From NCBI GenBank assembly GCA_035635555.1, contig DASQAT010000046.1:1-64000 (forward strand): a stretch of 64,000 nt of DNA, in the 5' to 3' direction. A model generated the notes under the pieces. That model was not told the DNA's origin and made no database searches. It worked only from the letters and a program-made list of their open reading frames with translations. The stretch is from Candidatus Dormiibacterota bacterium. GTDB taxonomy: Bacteria; Acidobacteriota; Polarisedimenticolia; Gp22-AA2. Positions 20,387 to 30,810 of this stretch are shown here, one piece after another. The stretch's first letter is position 1. Each line of letters begins with the position of its first letter. A program made the translations under genes and the position numbers.

Positions 20387-20396
20387 ATGCTAGCAT
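20387..20396. promoter_or_regulatory. Palindromic divergent -10 element
   Basis: ATGCTAGCAT is its own reverse complement, so both strands read TGC-TAGCAT, an extended -10 box. It would serve the P1 peptidase gene to the left and the ATL gene to the right. Confidence 0.4.
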
Positions 20397-20442
20397 GCGC
20401 CGGCCGAGCCTCCCTCGGCCCGGCGTTCATCAGGCGAGTGTC

Positions 20443-20790
20443 GTGAAGGACATCCCCGCGTTCGAGAGGATCTGGCGGCTCGTGGCCAGGGTGCCGCGCG
20501 GCCGGGTCGCGACCTACGGGCAGATCGCCCGCATGGCGGGGCTGGTCCATGGGGCGCGCACGGTCGGCTGGGCGCTCCGTGCCCTTCCGTCCGGTCACCG
20601 CGTGAAGGGCCGGCCGGTGCCCTGGCATCGCGTGATCAACGCGCAGGGATCGATCAGCCTGCGCGGCTGGGACGGCGGGGGAGCGTCGCGCCAGGCCGCG
20701 GCGCTGCGGCGCGAGGGAATCGTGCTACTGACCGGAGGCCGGATCGACCTGCGTCGTTACCGGTGGGCCGGCCCAGGGCGCTCCTCCTGA
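20443..20790 (+). CDS. Alkyltransferase-like (ATL) DNA repair protein
   Basis: A 115-residue protein with the C-terminal DNA-binding fold of O6-alkylguanine-DNA alkyltransferase: GRVATYGQIARMAG, RTVGWALRALPSG, then VPWHRVINAQGSIS. The alkyl-accepting cysteine of the PCHRV motif is replaced by tryptophan (PWHRV), the hallmark of ATL proteins, which bind O6-alkylguanine and hand it to nucleotide excision repair instead of repairing it. The start is GTG 20443 (VKDIPAFERIW matches the family N-terminus). Unusually, its last 66 bases overlap the end of the convergent ABC exporter gene. Confidence 0.93.
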   Translation: MKDIPAFERIWRLVARVPRGRVATYGQIARMAGLVHGARTVGWALRALPSGHRVKGRPVPWHRVINAQGSISLRGWDGGGASRQAAALRREGIVLLTGGRIDLRRYRWAGPGRSS

Positions 20791-22574
20791 GGGGTCGCTC
20801 TCCAGCCCGAACTGCAGCTGGTACAGTCTGTGGTAGATGCCGCGCAGGAGGAGCAGGGCGCGGTGCGTCCCTTCCTCGACAATCCGGCCGTGGTGCATCA
20901 CCAGGATGCGATCGGCCCCCACGATCGTCGAGAGACGGTGGGCGATGACGATCGACGTGCGCCCCTCGAGCAGGAGACGCAGGGCGTCCTGGATCAGGAT
21001 CTCGGTCTCCGTGTCGACACTCGATGTCGCCTCGTCCAGAACCAGCACGGCCGGGTCGTAGGCCAGGGCCCTGGCGAACGACAGCAGCTGCTTCTGACCC
21101 ACCGACAGGTTGCTGCCGCGCTCCCGCACCTCGTCCCCGAACCCCTTCGGGAGGCGCCGGATGAATCGGTCGGCGTGGACGAGACGCGCCGCCTCCTCGA
21201 TGCGCTCCGGCGGCAGGCCGGGCCGGCCGAAGGCGATGTTCGAGGCGACGGTCCCCGTGAACAGGAAATGGTCCTGCTGGACGACACCGACCTGGCGCCT
21301 CAGGGAGGCGAGGGGAAAGGAGCGGATGTCCCGTCCGTCGATGCGGATCGTTCCGGAGCCGGGGTCGTAGAGGCGGATGAGAAGCTTGATGAGAGTCGTC
21401 TTTCCGGATCCGGTCGCGCCCACGATGGCCACCCTCTCCCCCGGCTCGACGCGCAGCCGGATGTCGTGCAGCACGTCCCCTCCATCCCGGTAGGCGAAGC
21501 GCACGTTCTCGAACTCGATCCTCCCCGCGACCCGATCCGGCAGCGCCACGGGCGTCGCGGGCGAGGTGATCGCCGGGCGCTCGTCCAGCAGGGAGAAGAT
21601 CCGCTCCAGGGACGCCATGGCCGCCTGCAGGACGGCGTAGAACCCCGACAGGTCCTGGATGGGGCCGAAGAAGCGGGAGGTGTAGTTCAGGAAGGCGGCG
21701 AGGGTCCCGATCGTCACCGCGCCGCGCACGATGCTTCCTCCTCCGTACCAGAGGATGAGCGCGGTCGCCACGTTGCTCACCATCTCGATGATCGCGGAGA
21801 AGCCCGATTCGTAGACCACCGAGCGCAGCTCGGCGTCCCGGTGGTCGCGGTTGATCGCGTCGAACTCCCCCCGATTCACGTCCTCGCGCCGGAACAGCTG
21901 CACCAGGAGCATCCCGGAGATCGATTCCTGCAGGTAGGCGTTGATGCGCGCGATGCGCCGGCGCACGTCCCGGTATGACTGGCGGATGCGGCCGCGGAGC
22001 ATGGCCGACAGGAGAAACAGGACGGGGGTGATGGCGAAGGTGACCAGGGCGAGCCGCCAGTCGAGCCACAGGAGGATGCCGACGATGGCGAGGAGCTTGA
22101 CGCTGTCTCCCAGGAGCGACACCACCCCGGAGGAGAACAGGTCGGCGAGAGCCTCGATGTCGGTCGTGACGCGGGTCATCAGGCGACCGACGGGATAACG
22201 ATCGAAGAAGGCCGAATCGAGCGACAGAAGGTGGCGGAACACCCGGTCACGCAGGTGCAGAATGACGTTCTGCCCCGTCAGCTCCATGGAATAGAGCTGG
22301 CCGTAACGCGCCAGGAGCTCGACGGTGACCGTGACCAGGTAAATCAGGACGAGTGCGGCGAGGCCGTGCCGGTCGCCCCGCGTCACATGCTCGTCGAAGA
22401 AAATCTTCAGCAGATAGGGCTGGAGAAGGTTCGCCCCCATGACCACGAACATCAGGGCGACCGACAGGGCGATCAAACGTGCCTGAGGCCGGACGAATTC
22501 CAGGAGCCGCCGCATCAGGCGGGCGTCGTAGGCCTTGCCGAGGACTTCGTCGTCGTGCGCCGTTCCGGTGCCGC

Positions 22575-22578
<4 letters not shown>
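20725..22578 (-). CDS. ABC exporter half-transporter (permease-ATPase fusion), catalytic-glutamate subunit
   Basis: A 617-residue inner-membrane exporter half. Six membrane helices fill about residues 30-320. The ATPase domain has Walker A GATGSGKTTL, Q-loop VVQQDHF, signature LSVGQKQL, Walker B VLVLDEATSSVDTETE with the catalytic Glu, and H-loop IAHRLSTI. It is encoded immediately after the 580-residue partner, with a 4-base stop/start overlap, and the two probably form a heterodimer of the LmrCD/BmrCD/TM287-288 type. Its signature motif deviates (LSVGQ for LSGGQ). The substrate is unknown; multidrug or lipid export is usual in this family. The C-terminal tail of about 25 residues past LQFGLE is encoded in the segment shared with the ATL gene. 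Confidence 0.93.
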
Positions 22579-24317
<1,739 letters not shown>

Positions 24318-24325
24318 GCGCGGGG

Positions 24326-25477
24326 TCAGCCGCGCGGGGCGACCAGGCTCCCCGACTGCGGCGTCGCGGTGGCCGGTCGGTCCGGCAGAAGGTCCATGAG
24401 GAAGTTTTCGATGAGGAGCTGCCGGTTCCCCTTGTGGCGAATGGACTCCAGGGTCGATTCCAGCGCCTCCAGGGCGGTCCCCGCCCTGGCTTGGAGGCCG
24501 CCCGCAACCTCGCGCAGCCTCGGCACGATGTCCACGTTGACGAGGACGGCCTCGCTGCCGGGGGACGCCCCCACGATCAGGGCGTCGCGCAGCAGGGTCA
24601 GGAGGATTTGAAGGTCCTCCTCAACCGATTCCCCGCCGTGCACCATCGCCTCGGCGCGCGCCACGGCCAGGCCGGGGTCGCCGCGCCCCGCCATCTCGAG
24701 CAGAAGCGCCACGAGGACTTCGCGCCGCCTCCGGAATTCCTCGACGTCGAGGTCGAGGGCCGCGCCGATGCGGCCGCCGGACAGGCCGGCGCGCAGCACC
24801 GACTCCTCGGCCCCCATGTCGCGCCGCTCGACGAGGTACGACACGATCCCGGTGCGCGGCACGAGCTGGAACGGAACGGCCTGGCAGCGCGATCGCAGGG
24901 TGGGAAGAAGCGCGTGCCACGACGGCGTGACGAGGATCAGGATGGCGTATGGAGGGGGCTCCTCCAGGGTCTTCAGGAGGGCGTTCGCGGCCGCGGCCTC
25001 CATGCGGTGCGCCTGGTCCACGATCAGGATCGAGTGACGCCCTTCCGAGGGCCGGCGTTGAAGGAAGCCGATTCCCTGACGCACGCGGTCGATCAGGACG
25101 GACCACACCGGATTCCGGAGCGCGTCCGCCTGCGCCGCCTGCGGATCGACACCGGCGGTCGTCTCCTCATCGGGCGCCGGCCGATCGAAGTCGGACTTCT
25201 TCTCGGGGAGAACAAGACGGACGTCGGGATGCACCAGGACCGTCCCGGTGATTCGCCGGCAGGAGCGGCACGCGTCGCACGGCCGCCCTTGATCGGCGCC
25301 GCAGAGCAGCGTCCGGCAGACGAGCAGCGCCGCCGAGAGCTTCCCGACACCCGGAGGACCGTGGAACACGAGAGACGGGAAGAGCCTGTCCTCCTCCAGG
25401 GCCCGCTGCAGCGCGGAGGTGGCGCGCGGCTGACCCACGATGATCTCGTCCAGAGGACGCACCCGCCGCGGGCTCAC
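24326..25477 (-). CDS. holB: DNA polymerase III subunit delta' (clamp loader)
   Basis: A 383-residue AAA+ protein of the clamp-loader complex. It begins EIIVGQPRATSALQRALEEDRL, followed by FHGPPGVGKLSAALLV. This P-loop lacks the usual Thr/Ser after Lys, as expected of delta', which does not hydrolyse ATP. A zinc module CDACRSC follows, then ILIVDQAHRMEAAAANALLKTLEEPP and the sensor-like SRCQAVPF. The C-terminal collar extends to about residue 360. The start is the GTG at 25475-25477, which overlaps the tmk stop (GTGA), a coupling arrangement. tmk-holB order is very common in bacteria. The first 16 residues before the AAA+ core are basic. Confidence 0.92.
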   Translation of the reverse strand: MSPRRVRPLDEIIVGQPRATSALQRALEEDRLFPSLVFHGPPGVGKLSAALLVCRTLLCGADQGRPCDACRSCRRITGTVLVHPDVRLVLPEKKSDFDRPAPDEETTAGVDPQAAQADALRNPVWSVLIDRVRQGIGFLQRRPSEGRHSILIVDQAHRMEAAAANALLKTLEEPPPYAILILVTPSWHALLPTLRSRCQAVPFQLVPRTGIVSYLVERRDMGAEESVLRAGLSGGRIGAALDLDVEEFRRRREVLVALLLEMAGRGDPGLAVARAEAMVHGGESVEEDLQILLTLLRDALIVGASPGSEAVLVNVDIVPRLREVAGGLQARAGTALEALESTLESIRHKGNRQLLIENFLMDLLPDRPATATPQSGSLVAPRG

Positions 25478-26142
25478 CCGCGGGCGCTCCGGACGGGCAG
25501 ATGCTTCGCGATCGTCTCGATGACCCGGAGATGGACTTCGTCGACCGAGCCGCGGGCGTCCAGGACGGCGAAACGCTCCGGTTCGTGCCCGGACATTTCG
25601 AGGTAACCCGATCGGACGCGCTCGTGGAACGCCAGGTCCTCCTGCTCGAAGCGCGTCTGGTCCTGGGAGCCGCCGTGCTCGCGCTCGCGGGCGCGCTTGA
25701 GCGCCAGACCCGCGTCGATGTCGAACAGGAGTGTCAGGTCGGGGCGGAGCGCCAGGGTCTTGAGATCGTGCAGGGCGTCGATCAGGTCGAGCGGGATGCC
25801 GCGGCCGTACCCCTGGTATGCGAACGTCGCGTCCTTGAAGCGATCGCACAGCACGAGGCGGCCGGCGTCGAGGGCCGGACGGATGACCTGGTCGACGTGC
25901 TGGGCGCGGGCCGCGGCGTACAGAAGGAGCTCGCAGACCGGCGTCATGACGGAGTTCCGGGGGTCGAGGACGAGCCTGCGGATCTGGTCGCCTATCGGCG
26001 TGCCGCCCGGCTCCCGGGTCAGGACGTGATCGATCCCTCGGTCCTCGAAGGAGTTCGACAGAAGCTGGATCTGCGTCGTCTTGCCGGATCCTTCGATTCC
26101 CTCGAAGGTGATGAAGTGGATCGGACGGGGGCTCGCTGTCAT
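25474..26142 (-). CDS. tmk: Thymidylate kinase
   Basis: A 222-residue kinase that phosphorylates dTMP to dTDP. It has the P-loop FEGIEGSGKTTQIQLL, the DRF/R motif LTREPGGTPIGDQIR, the CDRFKDATFAYQGYGRG substrate region, and the lid in ALKRAREREHGG. In the usual DR(Y/F)xxSxxAYQ motif, an Asp-Ala pair stands where Ser is common, a minor variation. It leads the tmk-holB-ABC-ABC unit. A TGC-TAGGAT extended -10 box lies 22 bases upstream (26164-26172), back-to-back with the promoter of the zinc-ribbon gene. Confidence 0.95.
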   Translation of the reverse strand: MTASPRPIHFITFEGIEGSGKTTQIQLLSNSFEDRGIDHVLTREPGGTPIGDQIRRLVLDPRNSVMTPVCELLLYAAARAQHVDQVIRPALDAGRLVLCDRFKDATFAYQGYGRGIPLDLIDALHDLKTLALRPDLTLLFDIDAGLALKRAREREHGGSQDQTRFEQEDLAFHERVRSGYLEMSGHEPERFAVLDARGSVDEVHLRVIETIAKHLPVRSARG

Positions 26143-26163
26143 AGGCTCCGCGGACGGGCGGAC

Positions 26164-26186
26164 ATCCTAGCACACTCTGCTATACT
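26164..26186. promoter_or_regulatory. Divergent extended -10 promoters for tmk and the zinc-ribbon gene
   Basis: On the minus strand TG-C-TAGGAT (26164-26172), on the plus strand TG-C-TATACT (26178-26186). No good -35 boxes are visible, which is normal for extended -10 promoters. The two start points would be only about 35 bases apart and face away from each other. Confidence 0.5.
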
Positions 26187-26202
26187 CGGCGGCGGAGGAA
26201 GG

Positions 26203-26490
26203 ATGCGCCTCTGCTTTCAGTGCGGCCAGGAGATTCCGGCCGGCCGCACTGTTCCGCGCGACGCGGAATGTCCGCACTGCTCTTCGGATCTGCACTGCTG
26301 CCGCAACTGCCGGTTCTACGACCCCGCCGTGAGCAACCAGTGCCGTGAGCCACAGGCCGACTGGGTGACGGAGAAGATCAAGGGGAATTTCTGCGAGTTC
26401 TTCAGCTTCCTCGAGGGGGCTCGACCGCGTGCCGCGCCGGGAGACGCCTCATCGGCGCGCGACCGCTTCAACAAGCTGTTCCGCGGTTAG
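26203..26490 (+). CDS. Small zinc-ribbon protein of unknown function
   Basis: A 95-residue protein with four cysteine pairs: CFQCGQEI (residues 4-7), CPHCSSDLHCC (about 24-33), CRNCRFYDPAVSNQC (about 34-48), and a later lone Cys in NFCEFF. The pattern CxxC...CxxC suggests one or two zinc ribbons, followed by CREPQADWVTEKIKGNFCEFF, which recurs in small acidobacterial/deltaproteobacterial-type proteins as far as I can recall. The C-terminal half is polar with no fold evident. GGCGGAGGAAGG is a good ribosome-binding site for ATG 26203. It stands alone between tmk and ribF. Function is unknown. Confidence 0.75.
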   Translation: MRLCFQCGQEIPAGRTVPRDAECPHCSSDLHCCRNCRFYDPAVSNQCREPQADWVTEKIKGNFCEFFSFLEGARPRAAPGDASSARDRFNKLFRG

Positions 26491-26530
26491 AGCCCGGTCC
26501 GGAGCCGCGGGCCACGCGCGCGGCCCGCGG

Positions 26531-27478
26531 TCAGGCGGCGGACGTCGTGCCGCCGCGCCCCCCGAAGTAGTCACGCGCCCGCTGAACGTCCTTGCGGACC
26601 TGAGCGACGAGGGCCTCGGCGGAATCGAACTTGAGCTCCGGGCGCAGCCGCGCCAGGAAGCGGACCTCGATCGGCTGGCCGTAGAGATCGCCGGGGGCAT
26701 CCAGGATGTGCGTTTCGACCGCGTAGGACGCCGCCACGAACGTCGGGCGGGACCCGATGTTGGTGACGGCGGGGTGTGGCACGCCGTCGAGCGCGGCTTC
26801 CGTGACGTACACGCCGTCCTGCGGCATGAGCTCGTTCGGGCTCTCGAGATTGGCCGTGGGGAACCCCAGCCGGGCACCGCGCGACTCACCATGGATCACC
26901 GTCCCCTCGATCACGTAGGGACGACCGAGCAGCTCGCGCGCGAGCTCGACTTCCCCCGACTGGATCGCGCGCCGGATGCGACTGCTGCTGATCGGACTGT
27001 CGAGGGATCGCACTTCCTCGACCTGTGCCGCCCGGATGCCCACCTCACCGCAGAGACGGATCAGCATCTCCGCATTGCCGGCCCGGTCCCGCCCGAAATT
27101 GAAGTTCGCGCCGACGTGGACCTCCTTCACGCCCAGGCCCTCGGCCAGGTACTGCCTGACGAACTGCTCCGCGGTCACCTCGGCGAGCTCCACCGTGAAC
27201 GGCAGGATCAGCAGGAACTCGAGACCGGTGGAGTCGATGAGCGCGAGCTTCTGCCGGCGGGTGGTCAGCATGCGTGGCGCGCGCTCCGGGGCGAGGATCT
27301 TCAAGGGGTGCGGGTCGAAGGTGATGAGCAGGCTGCTGCCGCCGGTCTCACGGCTGCGGGACAGGACGGTCCTGACGATCGCCTGGTGTCCGCGGTGCAG
27401 ACCGTCGAAATTTCCGATGGTGGCGATCGGCGCACGCAGGTGCGCGCGCAGGAGCTCGATGTCGTCGAAAATCTTCAT
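26531..27478 (-). CDS. ribF: Bifunctional riboflavin kinase / FMN adenylyltransferase
   Basis: A 315-residue enzyme that makes FMN and then FAD. The N-terminal adenylyltransferase has TIGNFDGLHRGHQAIV (the nucleotidyltransferase G-x-FDG-x-H-x-GH signature), ITFDPHPLKIL and GANFNFGRDRAGN with SPISSSRIRRAI. The C-terminal riboflavin kinase has EGTVIHGESRGARLGFPTANLE with the conserved PTAN, then GVYVTE and NIGSRPTF. The start ATG overlaps the pgpA stop (ATGA, 27475-27478). It is the last gene of the apparent asnS-rimO-pgpA-ribF operon. Confidence 0.95.
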   Translation of the reverse strand: MKIFDDIELLRAHLRAPIATIGNFDGLHRGHQAIVRTVLSRSRETGGSSLLITFDPHPLKILAPERAPRMLTTRRQKLALIDSTGLEFLLILPFTVELAEVTAEQFVRQYLAEGLGVKEVHVGANFNFGRDRAGNAEMLIRLCGEVGIRAAQVEEVRSLDSPISSSRIRRAIQSGEVELARELLGRPYVIEGTVIHGESRGARLGFPTANLESPNELMPQDGVYVTEAALDGVPHPAVTNIGSRPTFVAASYAVETHILDAPGDLYGQPIEVRFLARLRPELKFDSAEALVAQVRKDVQRARDYFGGRGGTTSAA

Positions 27479-27957
27479 GCTCCGGACCGCAGAAGCGACA
27501 GGGTGGCGAGGATCCGCAGCGCGAGGTTGGCGTAGGCGCCGGCGATGAGATCGTCGACGACGATCCCCCAGCCGCCGGGGAGGCCCTCGGCGGCCCGCGC
27601 AGGGGGCGGCTTCAGAATGTCCATCACCCGGAACAGCACGAACCCCAGGACGACCGTGAGAGGGCCGGCGGGAAGATACAGGAGCGTCACGAACATCCCG
27701 GCGGCTTCGTCGATCACGACCGGCGACGGATCCTTCAGCCCCATGGCCCGGGCCGCCGGTCCGGAGGTCCCGATGGCGATGGCGGACAGGACGCCGGTCG
27801 CGAGCGCGAAACCCCAGGGCGGCAGCCACAGCGACAGAAGGACCGCGGGGGGAATGGCGGCCAGGGTGCCGAAGGTTCCGGGGACGACGGGGGCACGCCC
27901 CGCGCCGAACAGGGTGGCGACCAGCACGGCGGCTCTCGTTCCTGGACCCCGCTCCAT
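27475..27957 (-). CDS. pgpA: Phosphatidylglycerophosphatase A
   Basis: A 160-residue membrane phosphatase that converts phosphatidylglycerophosphate to phosphatidylglycerol. It has the PgpA signatures GTFGTLAAIPPAVLL near the N-terminus, the catalytic acidic motif VIDEAAGMFVTLL, FVLFRVMDILKPPPA, and GWGIVVDDLIAGAYANL with paired aspartates. Four hydrophobic segments fit the family topology. ATG 27955-27957 shares one base with the rimO stop (TGATG), and its own stop overlaps the ribF start, so three genes are tightly coupled. Confidence 0.95.
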   Translation of the reverse strand: MERGPGTRAAVLVATLFGAGRAPVVPGTFGTLAAIPPAVLLSLWLPPWGFALATGVLSAIAIGTSGPAARAMGLKDPSPVVIDEAAGMFVTLLYLPAGPLTVVLGFVLFRVMDILKPPPARAAEGLPGGWGIVVDDLIAGAYANLALRILATLSLLRSGA

Positions 27958-29315
27958 CACGGTCGGCGGCCGTCGGGGCCGGGGCCGATCGCCGCGCCCA
28001 CGAGGTCGTACGGGTGCGCCTCGTCGATGCGCACCTGGACGAACGCTCCCGGATTCAGCGGGCCCGGAGCGTCGGTGAGGATGACCCGGCCGTCGATCTC
28101 GGGCGCCTGCCCCTCCGTCCGGCCGCACAGAAGCAGGTCGCTGTCCTCGGGCGGTCCGTCGATCAGCACCTCCACGACCCGGCCCACGAGTGCCTGGGCA
28201 CGGCGCGCGGCGATGTCCTCCTGGATGGCCATCAGCGCGGCGCGGCGCTCCTCCTTCACCTCCGCGGGAACGTCGTCCGGGAGGTCGGCGGCGGACGTCC
28301 CCTTCTCCTCCGAGTAGGTGAAGACACCGACGTGATCGAACTCGGCGCCCCGCACGAACGAGCAGAGCGTCTGGAACTGCCTATCGCTCTCGCCCGGGAA
28401 GCCGACGATGAAGGTCGTGCGCAGGGCGATCCCCGGCACGCTCGCGCGCAGCGTCTCCAGGAGCCTCGTATGCGTCGCCGCGCTGCCGCCGCGCCGCATG
28501 GCCTTCAGAAGCGACGCGTCGGCGTGCTGCAGCGGCAGGTCCAGATAGCGCGCCACGCGACGGCACGACGCGAGCGCTCCGACGAACTCGGGTGTGATCC
28601 GGTTGGGATAGGCGTAGAGGACCCGGATCCAGCGGAGACCTTCGACGTCGTCGAGCGCCCGCAGGAGACCCGAGGCGTCGGTGCCGTCCTTGAGGTCGGA
28701 CCCGTAGTCGGTCGTGTCCTGGGCAATCAGGTTGATCTCGACCACGCCCTGCGCCGCCAGGCGCCGGGCTTCTTCGACGATCGATGCGATCGACCGCGAG
28801 CGCTGCAGACCGCGGAAGGACGGAATGGCGCAGAACGAGCAGGTGTGGTCGCACCCCTCCGAGATCTTGAGATACGCGGAATGTCCGGGCGTCGCCAGCA
28901 GCCGCGGCGAGGCTTCGCTGTACAGATAGGTCGCGCGTTCCCGGCTCGGCTCGAAGCGCGCCCCGGTCTCCAGGACGCAGGCCTCCGCGATGCGCTCGAT
29001 GTCGTTCAGACCGACCAGGGCGTCGATCTCGGGGATCGCCGCCCGGAGCTCGTCGTGGTTGCGCTGCACCATGCAGCCCGCGACGACCAGCCTGCGGCAG
29101 CGGCCGGTCTTCTTGAACTCGGCCATCTCCAGGATCGTCTCGATCGACTCCCGCCGGGCGGGCTCGATGAAGGTGCAGGTATTGACGACGATCACGTCCG
29201 CCTCGGACGGATCGCGCGTCAGATCGTACCCTCCGCGCCGAAGCGTGCCGAGCATGACCTCGGTGTCCACCAGGTTCTTCGGGCAACCGAGACTGACCAT
29301 CCCGACCTTGATCAA
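27957..29315 (-). CDS. rimO: Ribosomal protein S12 methylthiotransferase RimO
   Basis: A 452-residue radical-SAM enzyme that methylthiolates an aspartate of ribosomal protein S12. The N-terminal UPF0004 domain carries the three auxiliary-cluster cysteines (SLGCPKN, VVNTCTF, VAGCM). The radical-SAM motif is CDHTCSFCAIP (Cx3Cx2C), and a TRAM domain closes the protein (ALVGRVVEVLIDGPPEDSDLLLCGRTEGQAPEIDG). SLGCPKNLVDTEVMLG is characteristic of RimO as against MiaB. It lies 13 bases after asnS and shares one base with pgpA. Confidence 0.95.
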   Translation of the reverse strand: MIKVGMVSLGCPKNLVDTEVMLGTLRRGGYDLTRDPSEADVIVVNTCTFIEPARRESIETILEMAEFKKTGRCRRLVVAGCMVQRNHDELRAAIPEIDALVGLNDIERIAEACVLETGARFEPSRERATYLYSEASPRLLATPGHSAYLKISEGCDHTCSFCAIPSFRGLQRSRSIASIVEEARRLAAQGVVEINLIAQDTTDYGSDLKDGTDASGLLRALDDVEGLRWIRVLYAYPNRITPEFVGALASCRRVARYLDLPLQHADASLLKAMRRGGSAATHTRLLETLRASVPGIALRTTFIVGFPGESDRQFQTLCSFVRGAEFDHVGVFTYSEEKGTSAADLPDDVPAEVKEERRAALMAIQEDIAARRAQALVGRVVEVLIDGPPEDSDLLLCGRTEGQAPEIDGRVILTDAPGPLNPGAFVQVRIDEAHPYDLVGAAIGPGPDGRRP

Positions 29316-29328
29316 CAGGGCGTCCTTC

Positions 29329-30651
29329 TCAAGGATAAAGCCGGTTGAGAGTGCGCGGGTAGGGGATCGCCTCGCGCAGGTGGTGGATGCCGGCCACCCA
29401 GGAGACGAAACGCTCGATCCCCATCCCGAAGCCGGCGTGCGGCACCGAGCCGTACTTGCGGATGTCGAGGTACCAGCGGAACGCCTCGAGCGGCAGCCCC
29501 TGCTCCTGGATACGCCGCAGGAGGAGGTCGTGATCGTGGATGCGCTGGCTGCCGCCGATGATCTCGCCGTACCCCTCGGGCGCCAGGACGTCGACGCACA
29601 GCGCGCGCTCCGGTGTCTGCGGATCGGGCTGCATGTAGAAGGCCTTGATGGCCGCCGGGTAGTGCGTGATCATCACCGGACGCTCCAGCTTTTCGGTGAG
29701 GACGGTCTCGTCGAATCCTCCGAAATCGTCGCCCCGGACGAACGGCGGCGCGTCCTGCTCCCTCGCGCGCGCCTGCACATCCGGCCGCAGCAGGAGGGCC
29801 GCCGCCTCGTCATAGGTCATCCGGGGGAACGGCTTCCTCACGGTCTCGAGCCTTGCGGTGTCGCGCTCGAGGGTCTTCAGCTCGGCGCGGCAGCGATCCA
29901 GGGCCCGCGCCACCAGGGCGACGATGAAGTCCTCGGCCAGGTCGAGAAGATCCGGGAGCTCGGCGTACGCCACCTCCGGCTCCACCATCCAGAACTCGGT
30001 GAGGTGCCGGCGTGTCTTCGACTTCTCGGCGCGGAAGGTCGGCCCGAAGCAGTACACGCGGCCGAACGCCATCGCCGCGGGCTCCAGGTAGAGCTGGCCG
30101 GACTGGCTCAGGTACGCCTTCTGGTCGAAGTAATCGGTCTGGAACAAAGTGGACGTGCCCTCGCACGCGGCCGGCGTCAGGATGGGCGAGTCGATCAGCA
30201 CGAAGTCGCGCTCGTAGAAGAAATCGCGGATCGCCTGCGAGATCTCGCTCCTGAGCCTCAGGAGGGCGTGCTGCCTGGAGGAGCGCAGCCAGAGGTGGCG
30301 GTGGTCGAGGAGAAAGTCGGGCCCGTGCTCCTTCGGGCTGATCGGATAGTCGTGCGCCAGCTGGTGAACGACGATCGACCGGAGCTGCATCTCGTGGCCC
30401 CCTGGGGCGCGATCGTCCTTGCGGATGACTCCGGTCACATCCAGAGACGATTCCTGCGTCACTCTCTGGCAGGTCTCGAAGACCGAGGGGCCGACCTCCG
30501 GCTGGAAGGCCACCGCCTGCAGGTACCCGGTCCCGTCACGGATGATCAGGAAGGCCAGCTTCCCCTTCTCCCGCTTGTTGTACAGCCAGCCGCGGACCCG
30601 GACCTCCTGTCCGTCGTGGGCGCCGATGGTCCTGATGGTCGTCGTGTGCAT
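29329..30651 (-). CDS. asnS: Asparagine--tRNA ligase
   Basis: A 440-residue class IIb synthetase. The N-terminal OB-fold anticodon domain is at about 15-105 ([26 protein letters not shown]). Class II motif 2 is [26 protein letters not shown], and motif 3 is [26 protein letters not shown], where AspRS has a different sequence, marks AsnRS. A dedicated AsnRS means asparaginyl-tRNA need not come from transamidation, and it fits a genome that also makes asparagine with AsnB. It leads the asnS-rimO-pgpA-ribF unit behind a near-consensus promoter with a leader of about 17 bases. Confidence 0.95.
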   Translation of the reverse strand: MHTTTIRTIGAHDGQEVRVRGWLYNKREKGKLAFLIIRDGTGYLQAVAFQPEVGPSVFETCQRVTQESSLDVTGVIRKDDRAPGGHEMQLRSIVVHQLAHDYPISPKEHGPDFLLDHRHLWLRSSRQHALLRLRSEISQAIRDFFYERDFVLIDSPILTPAACEGTSTLFQTDYFDQKAYLSQSGQLYLEPAAMAFGRVYCFGPTFRAEKSKTRRHLTEFWMVEPEVAYAELPDLLDLAEDFIVALVARALDRCRAELKTLERDTARLETVRKPFPRMTYDEAAALLLRPDVQARAREQDAPPFVRGDDFGGFDETVLTEKLERPVMITHYPAAIKAFYMQPDPQTPERALCVDVLAPEGYGEIIGGSQRIHDHDLLLRRIQEQGLPLEAFRWYLDIRKYGSVPHAGFGMGIERFVSWVAGIHHLREAIPYPRTLNRLYP

Positions 30652-30674
30652 GAACGCTCCGGTGAGAGGCGGGA

Positions 30675-30704
30675 ATTATAGGGGTCGCGTGAGAACGGGG
30701 TCAA
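30675..30704 (-). promoter_or_regulatory. Promoter of the asnS-rimO-pgpA-ribF operon
   Basis: On the minus strand, TTGACC (30699-30704), an 18-base spacer and a perfect TATAAT (30675-30680), about 24 bases before the asnS ATG. Confidence 0.7.
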
Positions 30705-30810
30705 GGAACGGACCGGAGGGCCCGCGGCGGGCGGGTGATATAACTAGCGCGTGCGCGAGGCTTCCCGGTCGGCTCCGGAGTCGTCGGTCGTCGGCAGGAG
30801 AGACGCGATC

